Source of the DNA: Carya illinoinensis
Taxonomy: Eukaryota > Streptophyta > Magnoliopsida > Fagales > Juglandaceae
DNA: 64,000 bases
NCBI RefSeq assembly: GCF_018687715.1
Contig: NC_056757.1
Location: 3,695,501 to 3,759,500 of the forward strand
Reading direction: 5' to 3'
The notes below the pieces were generated by a model. That model did no database searches. It had not been told where the DNA came from and was given only the letters and a program-made list of their open reading frames with translations. Position numbers and translations under genes: made by a program. Each line of letters opens with the position of its first letter. Positions within the stretch are counted from its first letter, which is position 1. Positions 23,417 to 35,588 of the stretch are shown here, piece after piece.

Positions 23417-23906
23417 AAAATTTTCTGTCTAACAGTTATAAAGTACAGTTTATTTTAGATATAAATAATCCGGTGAGATTGTTCTTACAACTATCCATAG
23501 AAAGCTTTTCGTATAATTCTTTGAAAAGGCAGGAACTCACATTTTTATCCAAATAGATGATCGTTTATAGAATTTTATTGACACTAATACTTATAATTGC
23601 TTCTAAAAAACAATCTAGGAAAATTAAATTAGATAAAATCCTACCTGGATAGACAATGTCTCTATTGAGCTGGTGTATAAAACCTTAATTATTATTTTTG
23701 CTTTGCAAAAACGATAGAAATAATTTTTAAATAAAAATATAATATAAAGATTAAATTTAGTTAATTAGTTTTTAAATATAAAAAGGGGCCTGCTCAGAAT
23801 TTTCACCTAAGACTACATGTACAATCTATTGAGTCGACCCACTCTCTCGTACGTAAACCACCACCAGTTTTATTTAAGAAAAGTGCTACAACTATAAATA
23901 GATTTT

Positions 23907-24905
23907 CCCTGTTCAAGACATACTACATGGAAGGCGAGGGTCTCGGCGTGATTACAATGTGCAAAAAACTCGTCCATAACAGGTACGTTATTGGGTTTAT
24001 TATCGTGTTTAATTACTTGGTGCCTTTGGACGAGACGATGCAAGGCACGAATGGAGGGGGTGCAAGAAAGTGTCGATCAAGTGTGGTGGTCCGTGAAATA
24101 CTGGGTTCGTGATGAATTCATCTAGACCTTTATCTTCGAATGAGTTGCGTATTTTGACTGAGCTTCAAGTAGATTGTCCGAGTAATGGTGTGAGACGGCA
24201 GAAACAGAAGAAACCTTCTGCAGGTTGGGTCAAGCTGAATTGTGATGGGACCTGTCGTGGTAATCTGGGGAGTTTGGGAGGAGGGGGTGTGGTACGAGAT
24301 ACAGCTAGTAATGTGAAGGGGGCTTTTTCAACTCATTTCGGTGTTGGCACTAACAATGAAGTTGAATTAAGACCTATTTTAGAAGGGATTCTTTTATGCA
24401 GAAGACTAAATTGTTTTAATGTTATTATTGAAAGTGACTCTAGTTTGGTAGTGGATTGGCTTATTAAAGGGAGATGCACATTGTGGTATTTATGGGATTT
24501 TTGGAAAGATTTCATGGTTGCACTTGAGGGGCTATCGTTTATGGTGGTACATCAATATCGCAAAGGAAATCAAGCGGCGGACTTTCTAGCACGACAAGCT
24601 TAGATGAGAATGAATGTTCGATATGAAGGCCCCCATAGTTTACCACGGCTTTTGAAAGGCATTACCAGACTTGATAAAGTGGGGCTTCTAACTCTTAGGA
24701 TTGTATAGTTGGATTCTTTGTTGGTCTTGGAATAAGTTGGTTTTTCAGTTTTTTGCTTGGTTTGATGCATGAGGTTTTTATTTGATAATTGTGTAAACTC
24801 CAAGTGTCCTATTATTTTTACGGTATTCATGATCATCCACCATAAGTGAGGGTTTAGAGATGGAGCTGCTATGTGGGTGGCTACCAACTCTTCAAAAAAA
24901 GAAAA
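23907..24905 (+). mobile_element. 5'-truncated LINE insertion with 17-bp TSD
   Basis: The insertion is bracketed by AACTATAAATAGATTTT at 23,890-23,906 and 24,906-24,922. It ends in an A-rich tail (CAAAAAAAGAAAA) on the plus strand. A long TSD and A-tail are the signature of target-primed reverse transcription. Only the ORF2 C-terminus was copied, about 1 kb. The perfect TSD indicates a relatively recent event. Confidence 0.9.
24109..24603 (+). pseudogene. LINE ORF2 C-terminal RNase H domain
   Basis: 164 open codons from ATG 24,109 contain WVKLNCDGTCRGN, GGGGVVRD, NNEVELRPILEGI, VIIESDSSLVV and GNQAADFLA, so all four acidic blocks of RNase H are kept. The domain would degrade the RNA strand of RNA-DNA hybrids. 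The ATG is internal to what was a longer ORF2. Upstream, VKYWVRDEFI lies in another frame, showing a frameshift. It is better read as a fragment of the truncated LINE than as an independent gene. Confidence 0.8.
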
Positions 24906-24922
24906 AACTATAAATAGATTTT

Positions 24923-25125
24923 ATAAAAATAAATTTATAAATTGATGTGATTTTATGTGATATATTATATCTACTTTACAACAAAAATAATTTTACAATC
25001 TGACATACAACTTCAAGTTATATTAGTTTGTGAGTTTAATTACTTCTATGAATTTGAGATTACATTAGTTTGTGAGTATTTTTTTTTTTTTATCTAAATT
25101 AGTTGTCTTTTTTTTTTTTTTTTAG
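24923..25125. other. AT-rich spacer with poly-T runs
   Basis: Poly-T at 25,080-25,092 and 25,108-25,125. The second is probably the A-tail of the minus-strand LINE that follows. Confidence 0.5.
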
Positions 25126-27343
25126 GAATAAAGATTGCTTCATCCAATAGCAGTAACCAAATACATAGAACAAACTTGTCCAGTTGAATCATACATGACT
25201 AAATAATTTACATAGAAAGGCCTTTAACGTCAATTTCCAAACTACTTAGAATAAATTTGGCGGATTGTGCCACCATTGAATAGTATCATCTACCCATCGT
25301 GCAATATTTCTGGCTAATTGATGCGCTGCCTCATTTCCCAGTCTAGCAACATGAAAAATATCAAATGAATGGAAGTACAATAACAAAGCTTGAATATCTC
25401 TTATCAGGGCTATAATTGCATTCTTCTTCACAACTTGATCTAACAGCTTCCACAACAGTGAGTGAATCTCCTTCAAGGATCACATGAGATATTCCCATGT
25501 GGATAATCATTTGTAATCCCCTTAAAGCAGCAAGAGCCTCTATCTCCTCCACCATATAAGTACCTGCTTCCATTCTCAAAATTGCCATAATCATACTTAG
25601 AGAATCATCCCTCAAGATAGCTCCTATCCTTGACAAGTTTTGTAGAGTGAAGACAGTCCCATCAAAATTCAACTTCCATTTTCCAACTCGTGGAGGATTC
25701 CAGGCAAATGTAAATGGCTGCTTATTAACTTGTTGATGACTACAAATCATTTGATAATTTTCTAAATAAGAAAAACAGTTATCAACTATATCAAGAGGAG
25801 AGAAATCACTTTGCTGAAAAATTTTCAAATTCCTGAACTTCCATGCGCTCCTAGCAAGAATCACAAACTGATTCAGAATGTCGAGATCCTTGAGTTACAT
25901 TACAGCCTATACCATGTAATCAAACCAAGCATGTAATCCCCATTTAATCATATCTCTAATCAAAATATGTTGCCCAAATTTGATAAATACCTTTGCAATG
26001 ACACAAGATATGGAGAGTATCTACAACAACCTTATGACAAAAATCACACATACTGTAATCTATGACATGACGATGGGAAAGATTGCTCTTTGTGGATAAG
26101 CTATCATTGCAAACCCTCTAGAAAAAATTCTTAACTTCATTTGGAACTTGCATCTTGCATTAAGCCTTCCATAATAATCTTTGTGAGGAATTAGACAGAC
26201 TAGTACCAACCTCATGCCCCTTTCTAGATTGCATTACTAAATGATATGCTAACTTCACACTGAAATTGCTATTACGTGTACATTCCATACTAATTTATCA
26301 GCATTCAAAAGGGAGAATAAAGGAATAGCAAGGATTTTCGAGGCCTCAAGAGGGATAAATACCTTCTTCACTATGTTCCACCTGCCTGGTTGTGACTGAT
26401 CCAACAATTCAGAGACACACGCATCCATTGGTAATAAATTGAACCAAGTAATACCTTTCATGGTTGGGGAGTTTAGCAACCAATTATCGACTCATATATA
26501 AATCTGGTCACCTCTCCCTATGCACCATAAGCATCCAGATTGTACCACAAATTTGGCTTCACAAATGCTACACCACACATAAGACGGCTTAGAACCCAAA
26601 TGAGAAGATACAAAGTCAGAGTGTGAGAAATATTTAGCCTTAAAGACATCATAAAAAAAGAGAATTCTGATAAAATTGCAGTCGCCATCCTTGCTTGGAC
26701 AATAAAGCCAAATTAAATGCCTCTAGATCTTGAAATCTCATACAACCAAAAAACGTTGAATGGCACAACTCCCACCAACTTACAACATGGATATTTCTTT
26801 CATTATCTCGTTGCCCCACCAAAACCTTACAATTAATCCCTCAATTCCTCTACAGAATCCTTTTGGTAATTTGAAACAACTCATGGCATAGTTGGGAAGA
26901 GCATGCACAACAACCTTAATCAAGACTTCACGACCGGCTTGAGATGATAGCTTCTCTTTCCATCCTTACAGTTTTTTCCAAATCTTGTCCTTAATATCTC
27001 AAATGGTATGAACCTTTGATCTACTAACAAAAGAAGGAAATCCAAGATACTTAATATATTGGTGAATAGCTTGAGCACCCCATAATTGCTTGATATCATT
27101 CATAACTGCTCGTTCGTGTTTCGATTGAAAAAAAGTTTTTTTTTTTTTTTTTTTTTTCACCCGATTCAATTGTTGTCCCAAGGCAGCACTATAAATAGAC
27201 AAGATATTTTGAATATGCATATTCTCAATAATAGAAGCGCAACAAAAGATGATGCCGTACTCAGCAAAGAATAAATGGCTTACCCGTGGAGTTTTATTAC
27301 AAACACTCGGCCCCTTCACCAAATTTTCCATTTTAGCCTTTTG
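25126..27343 (-). pseudogene. LINE ORF2 3' half: RT end, zf-RVT, RNase H
   Basis: Reading 27,343 down to 25,245: reverse transcriptase C-terminus (PRVSHLFFAEYGIIFC, where the catalytic motif is normally FADD), ALGQQLNRVK, AIHQYIKYLGFPSFVSRSKV; a zf-RVT finger near 26,000 (CDFCHKVVVDTLHILCHC); then RNase H (KWKLNFDGTVF, EEIEALAALRGL, VILEGDSLTVV, GNEAAHQLARN). The catalytic Asp pair of the RT is changed to Glu-Tyr. A poly-T run at 27,137-27,158 inserts lysines, and frameshifts break the frame near 25,450, 25,870 and 26,480. The 5' end stops at the MITE at 27,344. Confidence 0.85.
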
Positions 27344-27855
27344 TAAGAGCATCTACATTGATCTATGCATATGCATATGCAAAGTCATATTTGCATAATA
27401 TGAGCCTAAATCCATCTATATTGGATTATACATCTTCAAATATTTGCATAGCTATGAATAGTATATTTACATATTTGAAGATCTACTATTCACTCTCTAA
27501 AACATATTTTACTTATTCTTTCTCTCTCCTCCCACTCTCTTTCTACATATTTTACTCAAATATTTTACATATTTGAATATCAAACCCGTGCACCTCTCTC
27601 TCACAGGTTTTGAATACATGTATTGGGTGTTAATGGAATTTCTTTAGGTGCTAATTACATGTATTAACCCAATACATGGAAATTGCAAACTCTTAAAAAA
27701 AAAAGCAAAAAAAATAATAAAATGATAATATTTTATTAATATTTTGTCTCAAATTTGTATAAGTCAATGTGGGAGTTTTGCTTGTATGGCAAATTGAATC
27801 TCTAAAAGATGTGATTTTGCATATGCATATGCATAAATCAATGTGGATGCTCTTA
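27344..27855. mobile_element. MITE with 44-bp terminal inverted repeats, 512 bp
   Basis: Left TAAGAGCATCTACATTGAT, then TATGCATATGCATATGCA. The right end is the reverse complement with three mismatches over 44 bp. The interior is AT-rich and non-coding. GAGCATC termini occur in several plant MITE groups. TA or TAA/TTA at the edges is palindromic with the terminus, so the TSD and superfamily stay open. It abuts the 5' break of the LINE on its left. Confidence 0.8.
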
Positions 27856-28274
27856 ATAGCAAATTGGTGGGCCACATTATGTATTTCCTCATGAATTAAT
27901 CTTCGCGTCAGCCACTATTTGGGAGCAGCCGTTGCACACATGACGTGTTAGACCGGGTTCACTAACAATTGAACCGGTTTTGCCTCAAACCCCACTCTCG
28001 CCCCGATCCTCCCCCTCTTCTCTTCAGAATGTCATCTCCCCCTCTTCTCTTCGGCGACGATAACCTTCATCTCCCTCTCGAAATCTACAGCTCCACCTCC
28101 ATGCCTTGGGTTTTATCTCCCCTGATCTTGTGCTTCATCTGATCTGAATATCTGTGACTTCCCTGTCACGAAACCATATGACCACCCTCCCTCTTCTGCA
28201 GCGTGCTTCATTTTCCCCCTCTTCTCTGTGAATTAAATTTCCTCCAAATCCTTCATCTCCTCTCAGCCCCCACG

Positions 28275-29773
28275 ATGTGCACCCACAGATCTGCAAAAGA
28301 GAACCCGCATCCAGAGATTTGCGGCCACGCAGTTAAGGTATTTTTTCGTGTAAATAATCTTCTTCAAAAAGATTCTATGAAATTCTAGGGTTTGTGATCT
28401 GGGCAAATGTTATAAGGTTAATTTGGGCAACCTAACATGGCGTAGTTAAGAGGAGTTCCGTATTTTACTTGTTCTTTAAATTTAATTTGTTGTTCTAATT
28501 GCACTTCGACTTTAGTACCAGTCTCTTGCGCTTCTAAATGTAGAGGTAGTTTTGAATTTGATTTCCAATTGGAAATTGGAATTGGATATATGGTTTCTGG
28601 AATGCGTTCCCCTGCTTGATGAGGGGTTAAACTTTCTGCCACTAAGATGAAATGGGTTAAACTTTCCCTCCTCATCTTATCTTTGTTATCTCTGCTAATC
28701 CACGTTTCTGCCACAAAGTTTTCAACTGCTGATTTAGTGCAGTACAATGCAATGGCTGGGGTTTGGTTTGCCTTAACTCTAGTTCTTATGATTAGGTATT
28801 CTTGTCTCTGAGTGATCGAGCTACTTGATATCCCAATTAGCCAAAATATTGAATCTAATTTCTCCTCTGGTTGTTATTCATCAAAAAAAAAAAAATTTCT
28901 CCTCTGGTTGCTTCTAAAATGGAAGTTTGGTTGAGTGTTTTGCTTTATAACCAGCTTTTTTTTCTTCTTAATTTTAAAATTATTAAATTTTACTTTTCTC
29001 TGGGATGATAGAGCTTCCTTGAATTAATAACATGTCACAGACAAGGATTTGTTGACCAAAGCTACTTAATTCTTCCAGTTCTGATTTGTGTTGTTTCCAT
29101 TATGATTGTTTTGGTTACTATAAAAATAAGAATAACAATAATAATAACAACAACAATAATAAATTATGATTTTTTTGGTTGCAATGTTACAGTTCATCAA
29201 GAATAAGAAGATATGGGGGGTTGTGAAGTCGTTGTCTTTACAGCCTTATGCAAATCCCAGAAGCAGCTAACTTGGTAATAATTATGCTCAAGCACCCTAT
29301 TATGAGTAATGTTTATCTTTTTTATTTTTGAATTTTCTCTTTATTATTTGATTATTAATAACATGCCATTGAGAAGGTATGGCAGATTGACTATTTCAAA
29401 AAATGTCATTGAGGTGTTCCACTTTATGTGATCTGTAAAATCACTACCTTAAGTTTCATTAAGACAAATAATTTTCGCTATAATCTTTTTTAAGTTTCTA
29501 TGATAGAATAAGCTGTCCTGTTTTTAATGGTGGTAGTAGGATCATGAAGTTGGTGTTTTGGTTGATACTAACAGTACCTTATATCATGTGTTTGAAGTGC
29601 CATTCCAAGCTTGTCTTTCAAATGGCCCACATATTTCTTGTTTCATTGTTTTGTATTGTGTGCAGGGAAATGCGAGATGTAAATTCTTCGTATGGGCAGA
29701 TATAAGGCTTGGAAGACGTGGGATGACATATTACAGCACAAATATACAGTTCAAAAGAGAGAAAATAGAGTGA
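28275..29773 (+). pseudogene. Possible small GRF-type zinc-finger gene fragment
   Basis: Weakly supported. A 21-codon start exon (28,275-28,337) reads MCTHRSAKENPHPEICGHAV and ends in a GT donor. A phase-compatible terminal exon (29,666-29,773, acceptor TGTGCAG) reads GNARCKFFVWADIRLGRRG and then stops. The latter resembles the end of plant GRF zinc fingers (C-x-F-F-x-W-x-D). The expected middle part with GRRF-x-x-C was not found, so this may be debris carried by the surrounding element. Treat as hypothetical. Confidence 0.25.
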
Positions 29774-31689
29774 GAGAGATGGAGACAAATATTCAAAAGA
29801 AAAAGTGAAAATTATTTTGTTTGTATTGAGTTATCACATTTGTAATAGCATTTGCTTGGTTTGGATAATTTGTATGTAAATAGCACGTTGTATAGAGTAT
29901 ATGGTTTTTGAATGGAAACAGCTTGTGCACATAATTTGATGAAACCTATGTATGTAAATTGTATTTCATTAAATTAACTTGTGTAATGAAAACAACTTGT
30001 GCATATGGTTTGATCTCACATTTTTTGCTATTTTAGGAGCCCTTGTAATGATACATTATCTCAAGTCAAGAATAGATATTATTTTTTTTGGCCTTAAAAT
30101 CATTGAGTGAAAGAAAGATCACATGAACATGGTATATATCCAACTTAAAATCATTCAAACGTAGCGGACTTGTCTCTCTCAATATATACAAAGATCAAGG
30201 CATGCTTAGCAACCACATACCATATCCAGTTATACAAGAACTAAATATATGTGTTTTCTAAATACATAGCATCTCTGTTTCCGTACAATGCCAATCACAT
30301 AAAATGAATGAATATTGTGAAATCCAATCCAAATCTTTGCAACAATAGTAGCATCTTCAGTGAATCCTCTGACAATCCTTTGGATGCAACTCCACCATAA
30401 ACACCATACATTTCATCGTAGCCTATATCAACAATGCTATCCTGCCCATTCCAACCAAAAACCATTTTGAGAGTTATAGCTCAAAACAAGTTTACCCAAA
30501 TACAAGCTACAAACAATAAACCAGAAACAATTGCTCATAAACTAGAAAAATAAGTTCATTCCAACAATAAAGCAGGAAAATGGATTGAACTAACAAGAAC
30601 ACCATCATTAAACCAATCTGCACATAACTAACATCCTTAATTGCTCTAGAGACAACTCCCATGATTAAAATACTGCAAAGTACTCCAAAAAATTACTAAA
30701 GATCAGTAAATTTGTTAGATTCAAAATAAATTATTCACAACAATATCAAATTACTAACAAAATGAAAGATACAGTATGCACACCACACTATCATCCACAT
30801 GTCTCACAGTCACAGATAAGCACTATAATCGAAAGCTTTTATACCAAATAAAAATGGAAATCGATGGAAACAAGAATTGAAGTTGATGCTTCAACTAGAA
30901 CAAAATGTATTAAAGAAAGTAACTTTATTTAGTGAAATTGGATGGAATAACTTTATTTCATCTTTTCACACAACAATCTTCTTCACCCTTGAAACTTTTG
31001 TTTTTGTTTTGTTTTTTTTTTTTTTTTTTGTGGCTTTTTTACAGCTATTAATCTGAGACAAACATTAATCCATCAATTTGCAACTTACTCAAATCTTATA
31101 TAGCATCAGTACACTACAAGAACACTTTGCAACTTACTCAAATCTTATATAGCATCAACTGAGACAAATATTAATCCATCACATACTTGGCATTCAGGCC
31201 AAGTGTTTTGATACAACTACTTGAGCAAGACCTTTAACCGCATCATAATTGATGCATGTCCATGCATTCCAATCATTTTGTTAAAATGATTTTAAAATCT
31301 GGGATTTTTTAACTTACAGGGAACCAAAATCTGGGACATCCCAAAACTACTGATCATTTTGTCAAAATGAGTTCTTGATTTTATTCCCTTTTCTACGGTG
31401 ATCTTTTTTTTTTCAATACAACCCTTTCTACAATGATCTTGTTAACACTTAATTAGGATGATTATTTATTAAGGACTAGTCAAGCTTACATTTGAGCTTC
31501 ATGAAATCATTATAAAGGCATTTATCGGATGACCACATCCAATGGTTAATAATAGCAAACACTTGAGACAGAAAAAGAAACTCTATAGCAATCAGAAAAA
31601 AAGGTAGGCTATCTCAATAAATACCTTAGTAGCCCGTGGCCGTAGATCTCTTCAGTAGAAGTAACACATTTTCAAACTACGACAGAGAA
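29774..31689. other. Non-coding interior
   Basis: No gene recognised. A 33-bp direct repeat (TTTGCAACTTACTCAAATCT onward) occurs at 31,077-31,109 and 31,126-31,158. Confidence 0.45.
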
Positions 31690-32060
31690 TGGACAGAGGC
31701 ATGGGCAGAGGATGGGAGGGTCGAAGGGTGCTAGGCAGAGGGGGTGCAGGCCAACTAGGGCATTGTTTGGGCGACAAGGGGGTGGGGGAGAGGATGGAAG
31801 ACGCGAGTGGTGGGGGTGGGGGCTGACGCGGGGGGTGGGGAGAGGAAGAAAAGGAGATGAGCTGGCGACGGGGAGGGAGGAGAGCTGGGCGACGAGTGGA
31901 GTGGTAATGCTGTGCAGATGGCGTCGATGTTGCTGGAAAGAGAGACGGCGTAGCCGGTGGTGGTGGGCAGAGCAAAATCGACGCAGGCAGAAATCGAGAG
32001 GTAAGGACGCGGGAGGCAAATTTGAATCGGGGAAGAAATACAAACAGACCAACAAAACGC
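31690..32060. other. GC-rich block with Pro/Ser-rich spurious frames
   Basis: Purine-rich on plus, pyrimidine-rich on minus. Long frames exist but are low-complexity and lack a domain. Composition resembles a captured 5' UTR or promoter of a minus-strand transcript. Confidence 0.35.
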
Positions 32061-32166
32061 AAGCTTTGGATTTTTAAAAATAAAAAATAAAAAACAGATG
32101 CCACGTAAGGTGTGTGAAGAGTGCGCTGCTACAGGGGCTGATGCATAGCAATCCTCTTACACGAGA

Positions 32167-32612
32167 AGTGTAGACCGGAACGTGGCTCATGATATCTGTT
32201 TTTTGGGTTTTTTGGTTGATGTCTATCGTTTCAAGAGAGGAAATTTTGATCCCAGCCGCCTTGGTTTCCATGAGAAATGGTTTAAAGTTCAAAGCTTTTG
32301 ACAGAGTCAAGGAGTCAAGGAGTTCTAGTCCGAGTCAATGCAGAAAATGAGTAGGATACTTCCTCACCTCCTCGGGCTCTTCGGCCGTGTAGTAAGTATG
32401 AAGGGATTTCCCAAATGCACAGACCTCGACCTGCTTTTACAAGTCTCCCCTTCTCCAGTTCCCGAGTCTACTGCCGTGTTAAACTGAGAAACTCCATATT
32501 ATATTGTGAAGCCAGCAGGAGCAATAAGAATAATTATCCGAACACGTTTGTTTGTTTTATCGATCCATAGAGTGATAGGTTGTTGCTGGTGAATTGGGAG
32601 TTTAATTGGGAT
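32167..32612 (+). promoter_or_regulatory. 5' flank of LRK10L unit A
   Basis: Upstream sequence of pseudogene A. It shares the TGTTGCTGGTGAATTGGGAG leader with unit B but not the longer upstream module at 36,055 and 45,127. No specific promoter element was identified. Confidence 0.3.
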
Positions 32613-35588
32613 ATGGCTTCTGTCTCCCTCTTTGTTTTCTTTCTTCTGTCATACCTCGTGTTGCTTATTTCGGCCGAACAAGAAGATAACTGTCGTCCCT
32701 CTTCTTGTGGAGATCTTCCAGGCCCGATCGAGTTCCCATTCGCCAGTATCACACACCCAAACTGTGGTTTTGTCTTCGTAAATTGTACCGAAGAAGCCCC
32801 GATGATTCAACTGGGGACCAATGAATCAAGACAGTACAAACTTATACGCATCATTAGTCATGGGCCTAATGCTTATGTCCTGGTTATCCGGAACCAGACG
32901 CTTTCGGAGAACTTGGATTCGGGTAGATGCGAATTCATAACGAATTCGACTATTCACCCCCCCCCCCCCCCCCCCCCCCCCCCCCATCTCCATTAATCTC
33001 TTATCAAATCATTTCACCCAGTCGGACCTTTGTCAAATGCAACCGCACTGTCAATTATCTTGGCTGGAAGTAATGGAGCAATAATAAGTGCAGAGGCAAT
33101 TATAAAGTCTACGGTCCTCTTCCAAGCGAATCAAGCGATCCTCTTCCAAGCGATAGTATTCCTTCTGGATGTTCCATTATTCAGCTCCCAATAAAGCCTG
33201 ACAGTGACCCGTATTCACCAATCGTAACCGCTGAGTTGGAACTTATAGTGAATGTGTCTGAAGATTGTTCCCAGTGCCATGACGGAGGAGGTCAATGCCA
33301 GCTTGACCACGAGGGAAAATTTAATTGTGCAAAGAAAGGTATGGGATACACAAATAATTCATGATACGGCCCCAAAGAAAATTTCTTTTTTCTTTTTAAT
33401 TAATTTTTAATATTGTAGTTATTCCTAATACACGTGCGTGCTAGTACTCATGTATTAGTTATTCCTAATACAGGCTATATATATAGTTCAGTACTCCTCT
33501 ATATATATATGAGCTATATAGCTGATTGATTCGGATTAGTTTTGAATTTAGATGGTCGATACGAGCTGGCTGCCGGTGCTTTGTTACGAACCCATTTAGG
33601 ATGTCAAAAGGATGTCCAATTCTGCGCAAACTAACACCATTTGGTTGTATCTTGTTTGCAGGCGGGAAGCACAAGAAAAAAGTGTTGGTGATAGCCATGG
33701 GTAATTAAGCTGCTATGCAATTTTTGTTTATGTTGGATTGATATTCACACGTGCCATTTGATTGCTTTTAGAAATTATAATATTCCATCAAAATATGGCA
33801 TTGATGATTGACCCCCCAGCCCCTATCTCCAGGAGAGCAGAGGTGCAACCGGAAGGAAAGCTCTTATTTTATTTATTTATTTATTTTTATTTATTTTTAA
33901 ATAAAGGGGGTGCTATAAAAAACAAACTGAGAGGGTCAAAGTTAATTTCTTCTTATATGATTAAAAAACCGAGTTCCTGAAATTTTGGGGGCACCAACAA
34001 TACACCTAATTCTGCCCCTGTTCGAGAGCCAAATCCGGCCACACATCCCCCCCATTTCTTGAGATTAATACATAAATGCTTAGTCTATTGTGTGTTCGTG
34101 GCATATAAATTAATTTCAACTCCTAATTTTTCATGAGCTTTGGTCAACGCTCAATTTTCTCCATTTCTATAATTCTAGGGCATTTATTATATATAAGGAA
34201 TCTAATGAGAGACTTCCTACTTACATACATAACTTATTCCAGTTCCATGATATTCTTTAGAGGCTTCTTGTCTACCTGTTAATCAAAAGTTAATTCATTC
34301 ACCGGTTAAGATAGTAGAATCAAGGCATCTTTATAATTTTTGCTGCTTCATTTTTACTTTGGAATTACCTAAAGAAAACCAATTTTGCTTAGTTTCATGA
34401 CTCCCTAAATATTTTGTTTGAGTTACTCTGGTTTATGAGCTAGTTCATAATACTTTTTCTTTAAATACAACCACTTTATCTGTTGCCATTGGAGTTCTGA
34501 TAGTCATTGGCTTCAACTTCAGGCGAAAGTTTAGATCCATTTTGAAGAAGGAAAGTCTAACACATCAAAATGTTGAGACCTTTCTAAGGAATAATGGACC
34601 ATTTGGTATAAGAAGATATAGTTACTCAGATATAAAGAAAATAACCAACTTCCTCAAAGATAAATTAGGCCAAGGAGGTTATGGTAGTGTCTACAAGGGG
34701 AAGTTACAAGATGGGTCTTTGGTGGCAGTAAAAGTTTTGAAAGGATCAATAGGAAATGGAGAGGAATTCATAAACGAGGTTGCAAGCATTAGTAGGACCT
34801 CACATGTCAACATTGTTACTCTTAAGGGCTTTTGTTTTGAGGGTTCCAAAAGAACTCTTGTTTATGAATTTATGCCTAATGGATCTCTAGACAAGTTCAT
34901 ATATTAAAAAGATTCACCATCTGATCATCAATTGCAGTGGAAAACATTGTATAAAATTGCAGTTGGCATAGCTCGAGGATTAGAGTACTTGCATAGAGGT
35001 TGTAACAATCGAATCTTGCATTTTGACATAAAGCCTCACAACATTCTTTTAGATGAGAACTTTTGTCCAAAGATCTCGGATTTTGGCCTAGCAAAAGTAT
35101 GCCCTAGAGAACAAAGTATCATATCAATGTTGGGTGCAAGAGGAACTGCAGGATATATAGCTCCAGAAGTATTTTGTAGAAACTTCGGAGGGGTCTCTCA
35201 CAAATCAGATGTTTACAGCTATGGAATGATGGTTTTGGAAATGGTTGGAGGTAGAAAGAATATAGATGCTGAGGTTGATCATACTATTGAAATATTCTTT
35301 CCACATTGGATTTACAAGCGCCTTGAACTCGATGAAGAACTAACATTGCATGGTCTCGATACTGAAGAGGATCGACAAAATGCAAAGAAGATGACAATAG
35401 TGAGCTTGTGGTGCATACAGACTGACCCATCAAACCGGCCAGCAATGAGTAGAGTTATCGAAATGTTGGAAATGAGCCTCAATGCCTTGCAAATTCCTCC
35501 TAAACCTTTCTTGTCTTCCCCGTCAAGATTAGAAGCTGATTCTTCGACTATAGTGGTTCTATCTCATTTTGGTTCTAAGGTTCCCTAA
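32613..35588 (+). pseudogene. LRK10L: LRK10-like receptor kinase pseudogene (unit A)
   Basis: Same three-exon plan as intact unit B: exon 1 32,613-33,338, exon 2 33,662-33,700, exon 3 34,471-35,588. Exon 1 gives signal peptide MASVSLFVFFLLSYLVLL and the wall-associated ectodomain (CRPSSCGDL, FPFASITHPNCGF). The kinase part has [19 protein letters not shown] and DFGLAK. Four lesions are visible: a frame change at a C29 tract (32,957-32,985); TAA at 33,071-33,073; loss of the exon 3 acceptor (AA at 34,469-34,470 where B has AG); and TAA at 34,905-34,907 where B has lysine. The 3' half of the kinase is otherwise open to 35,588. It could at most yield a short secreted ectodomain. Confidence 0.93.
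32957..32985. repeat. C29 homopolymer inside exon 1 of unit A
   Basis: Twenty-nine C. Unit C has five C at the equivalent place and unit B four. The tract shifts the frame; a length changed by one (27 or 30 C) would restore it up to the next stop, so this lesion may be variable or an assembly error. Confidence 0.9.

Larger units (their letters stand above)
21161..23806. repeat. Segmental duplication, copy 1 (partner 42,765-45,113)
   Basis: Blocks shared with copy 2 in the same order and orientation include GCAAATTGCTTTACATGATC, TACTGGATCTAGATGTG, TAAATTTAAAATATAAAGTC, AAGAAGCAACTGGACTGGGT, TATAATTGCTTCTAAAAAA, GTGTATAAAACCTTAATTAT and CTCAGAATTTTC. Each copy carries its own insertions and deletions. 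Copy 2 directly precedes the upstream region of the intact receptor kinase. Confidence 0.85.
27890..32166. mobile_element. Possible Mutator-like element, boundaries uncertain
   Basis: Left GCGTCAGCCACTAT followed by GCAGCCGTTGCACACATGACG, and the right end on the opposite strand GCATCAGCCCCTGT followed by GCAGC and CACACACCTTACGTGG, look like diverged inverted ends. The left motif is almost identical to a sequence at 11,050-11,126. No transposase and no convincing 9-bp TSD were found. The interior has CT-rich 5'-UTR-like sequence, possible exons, a long non-coding part and a GC-rich block at 31,690-32,060. Confidence 0.3.

Noticed and set aside
24109..24603. Domesticated stand-alone RNase H gene
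   Set aside because: The frame lies inside a 1-kb insertion with TSD and A-tail and with out-of-frame LINE sequence upstream, so a truncated LINE explains it.
31652..32104. 150-codon Pro/Ser-rich minus-strand frame
   Set aside because: Low-complexity translation of a CT-rich block with overlapping frames on both strands, no domain and no splice context.
34897..35094. Minus-strand frames inside the kinase exons of A and B (also 48,418-48,867)
   Set aside because: Shadows of the conserved kinase coding strand.
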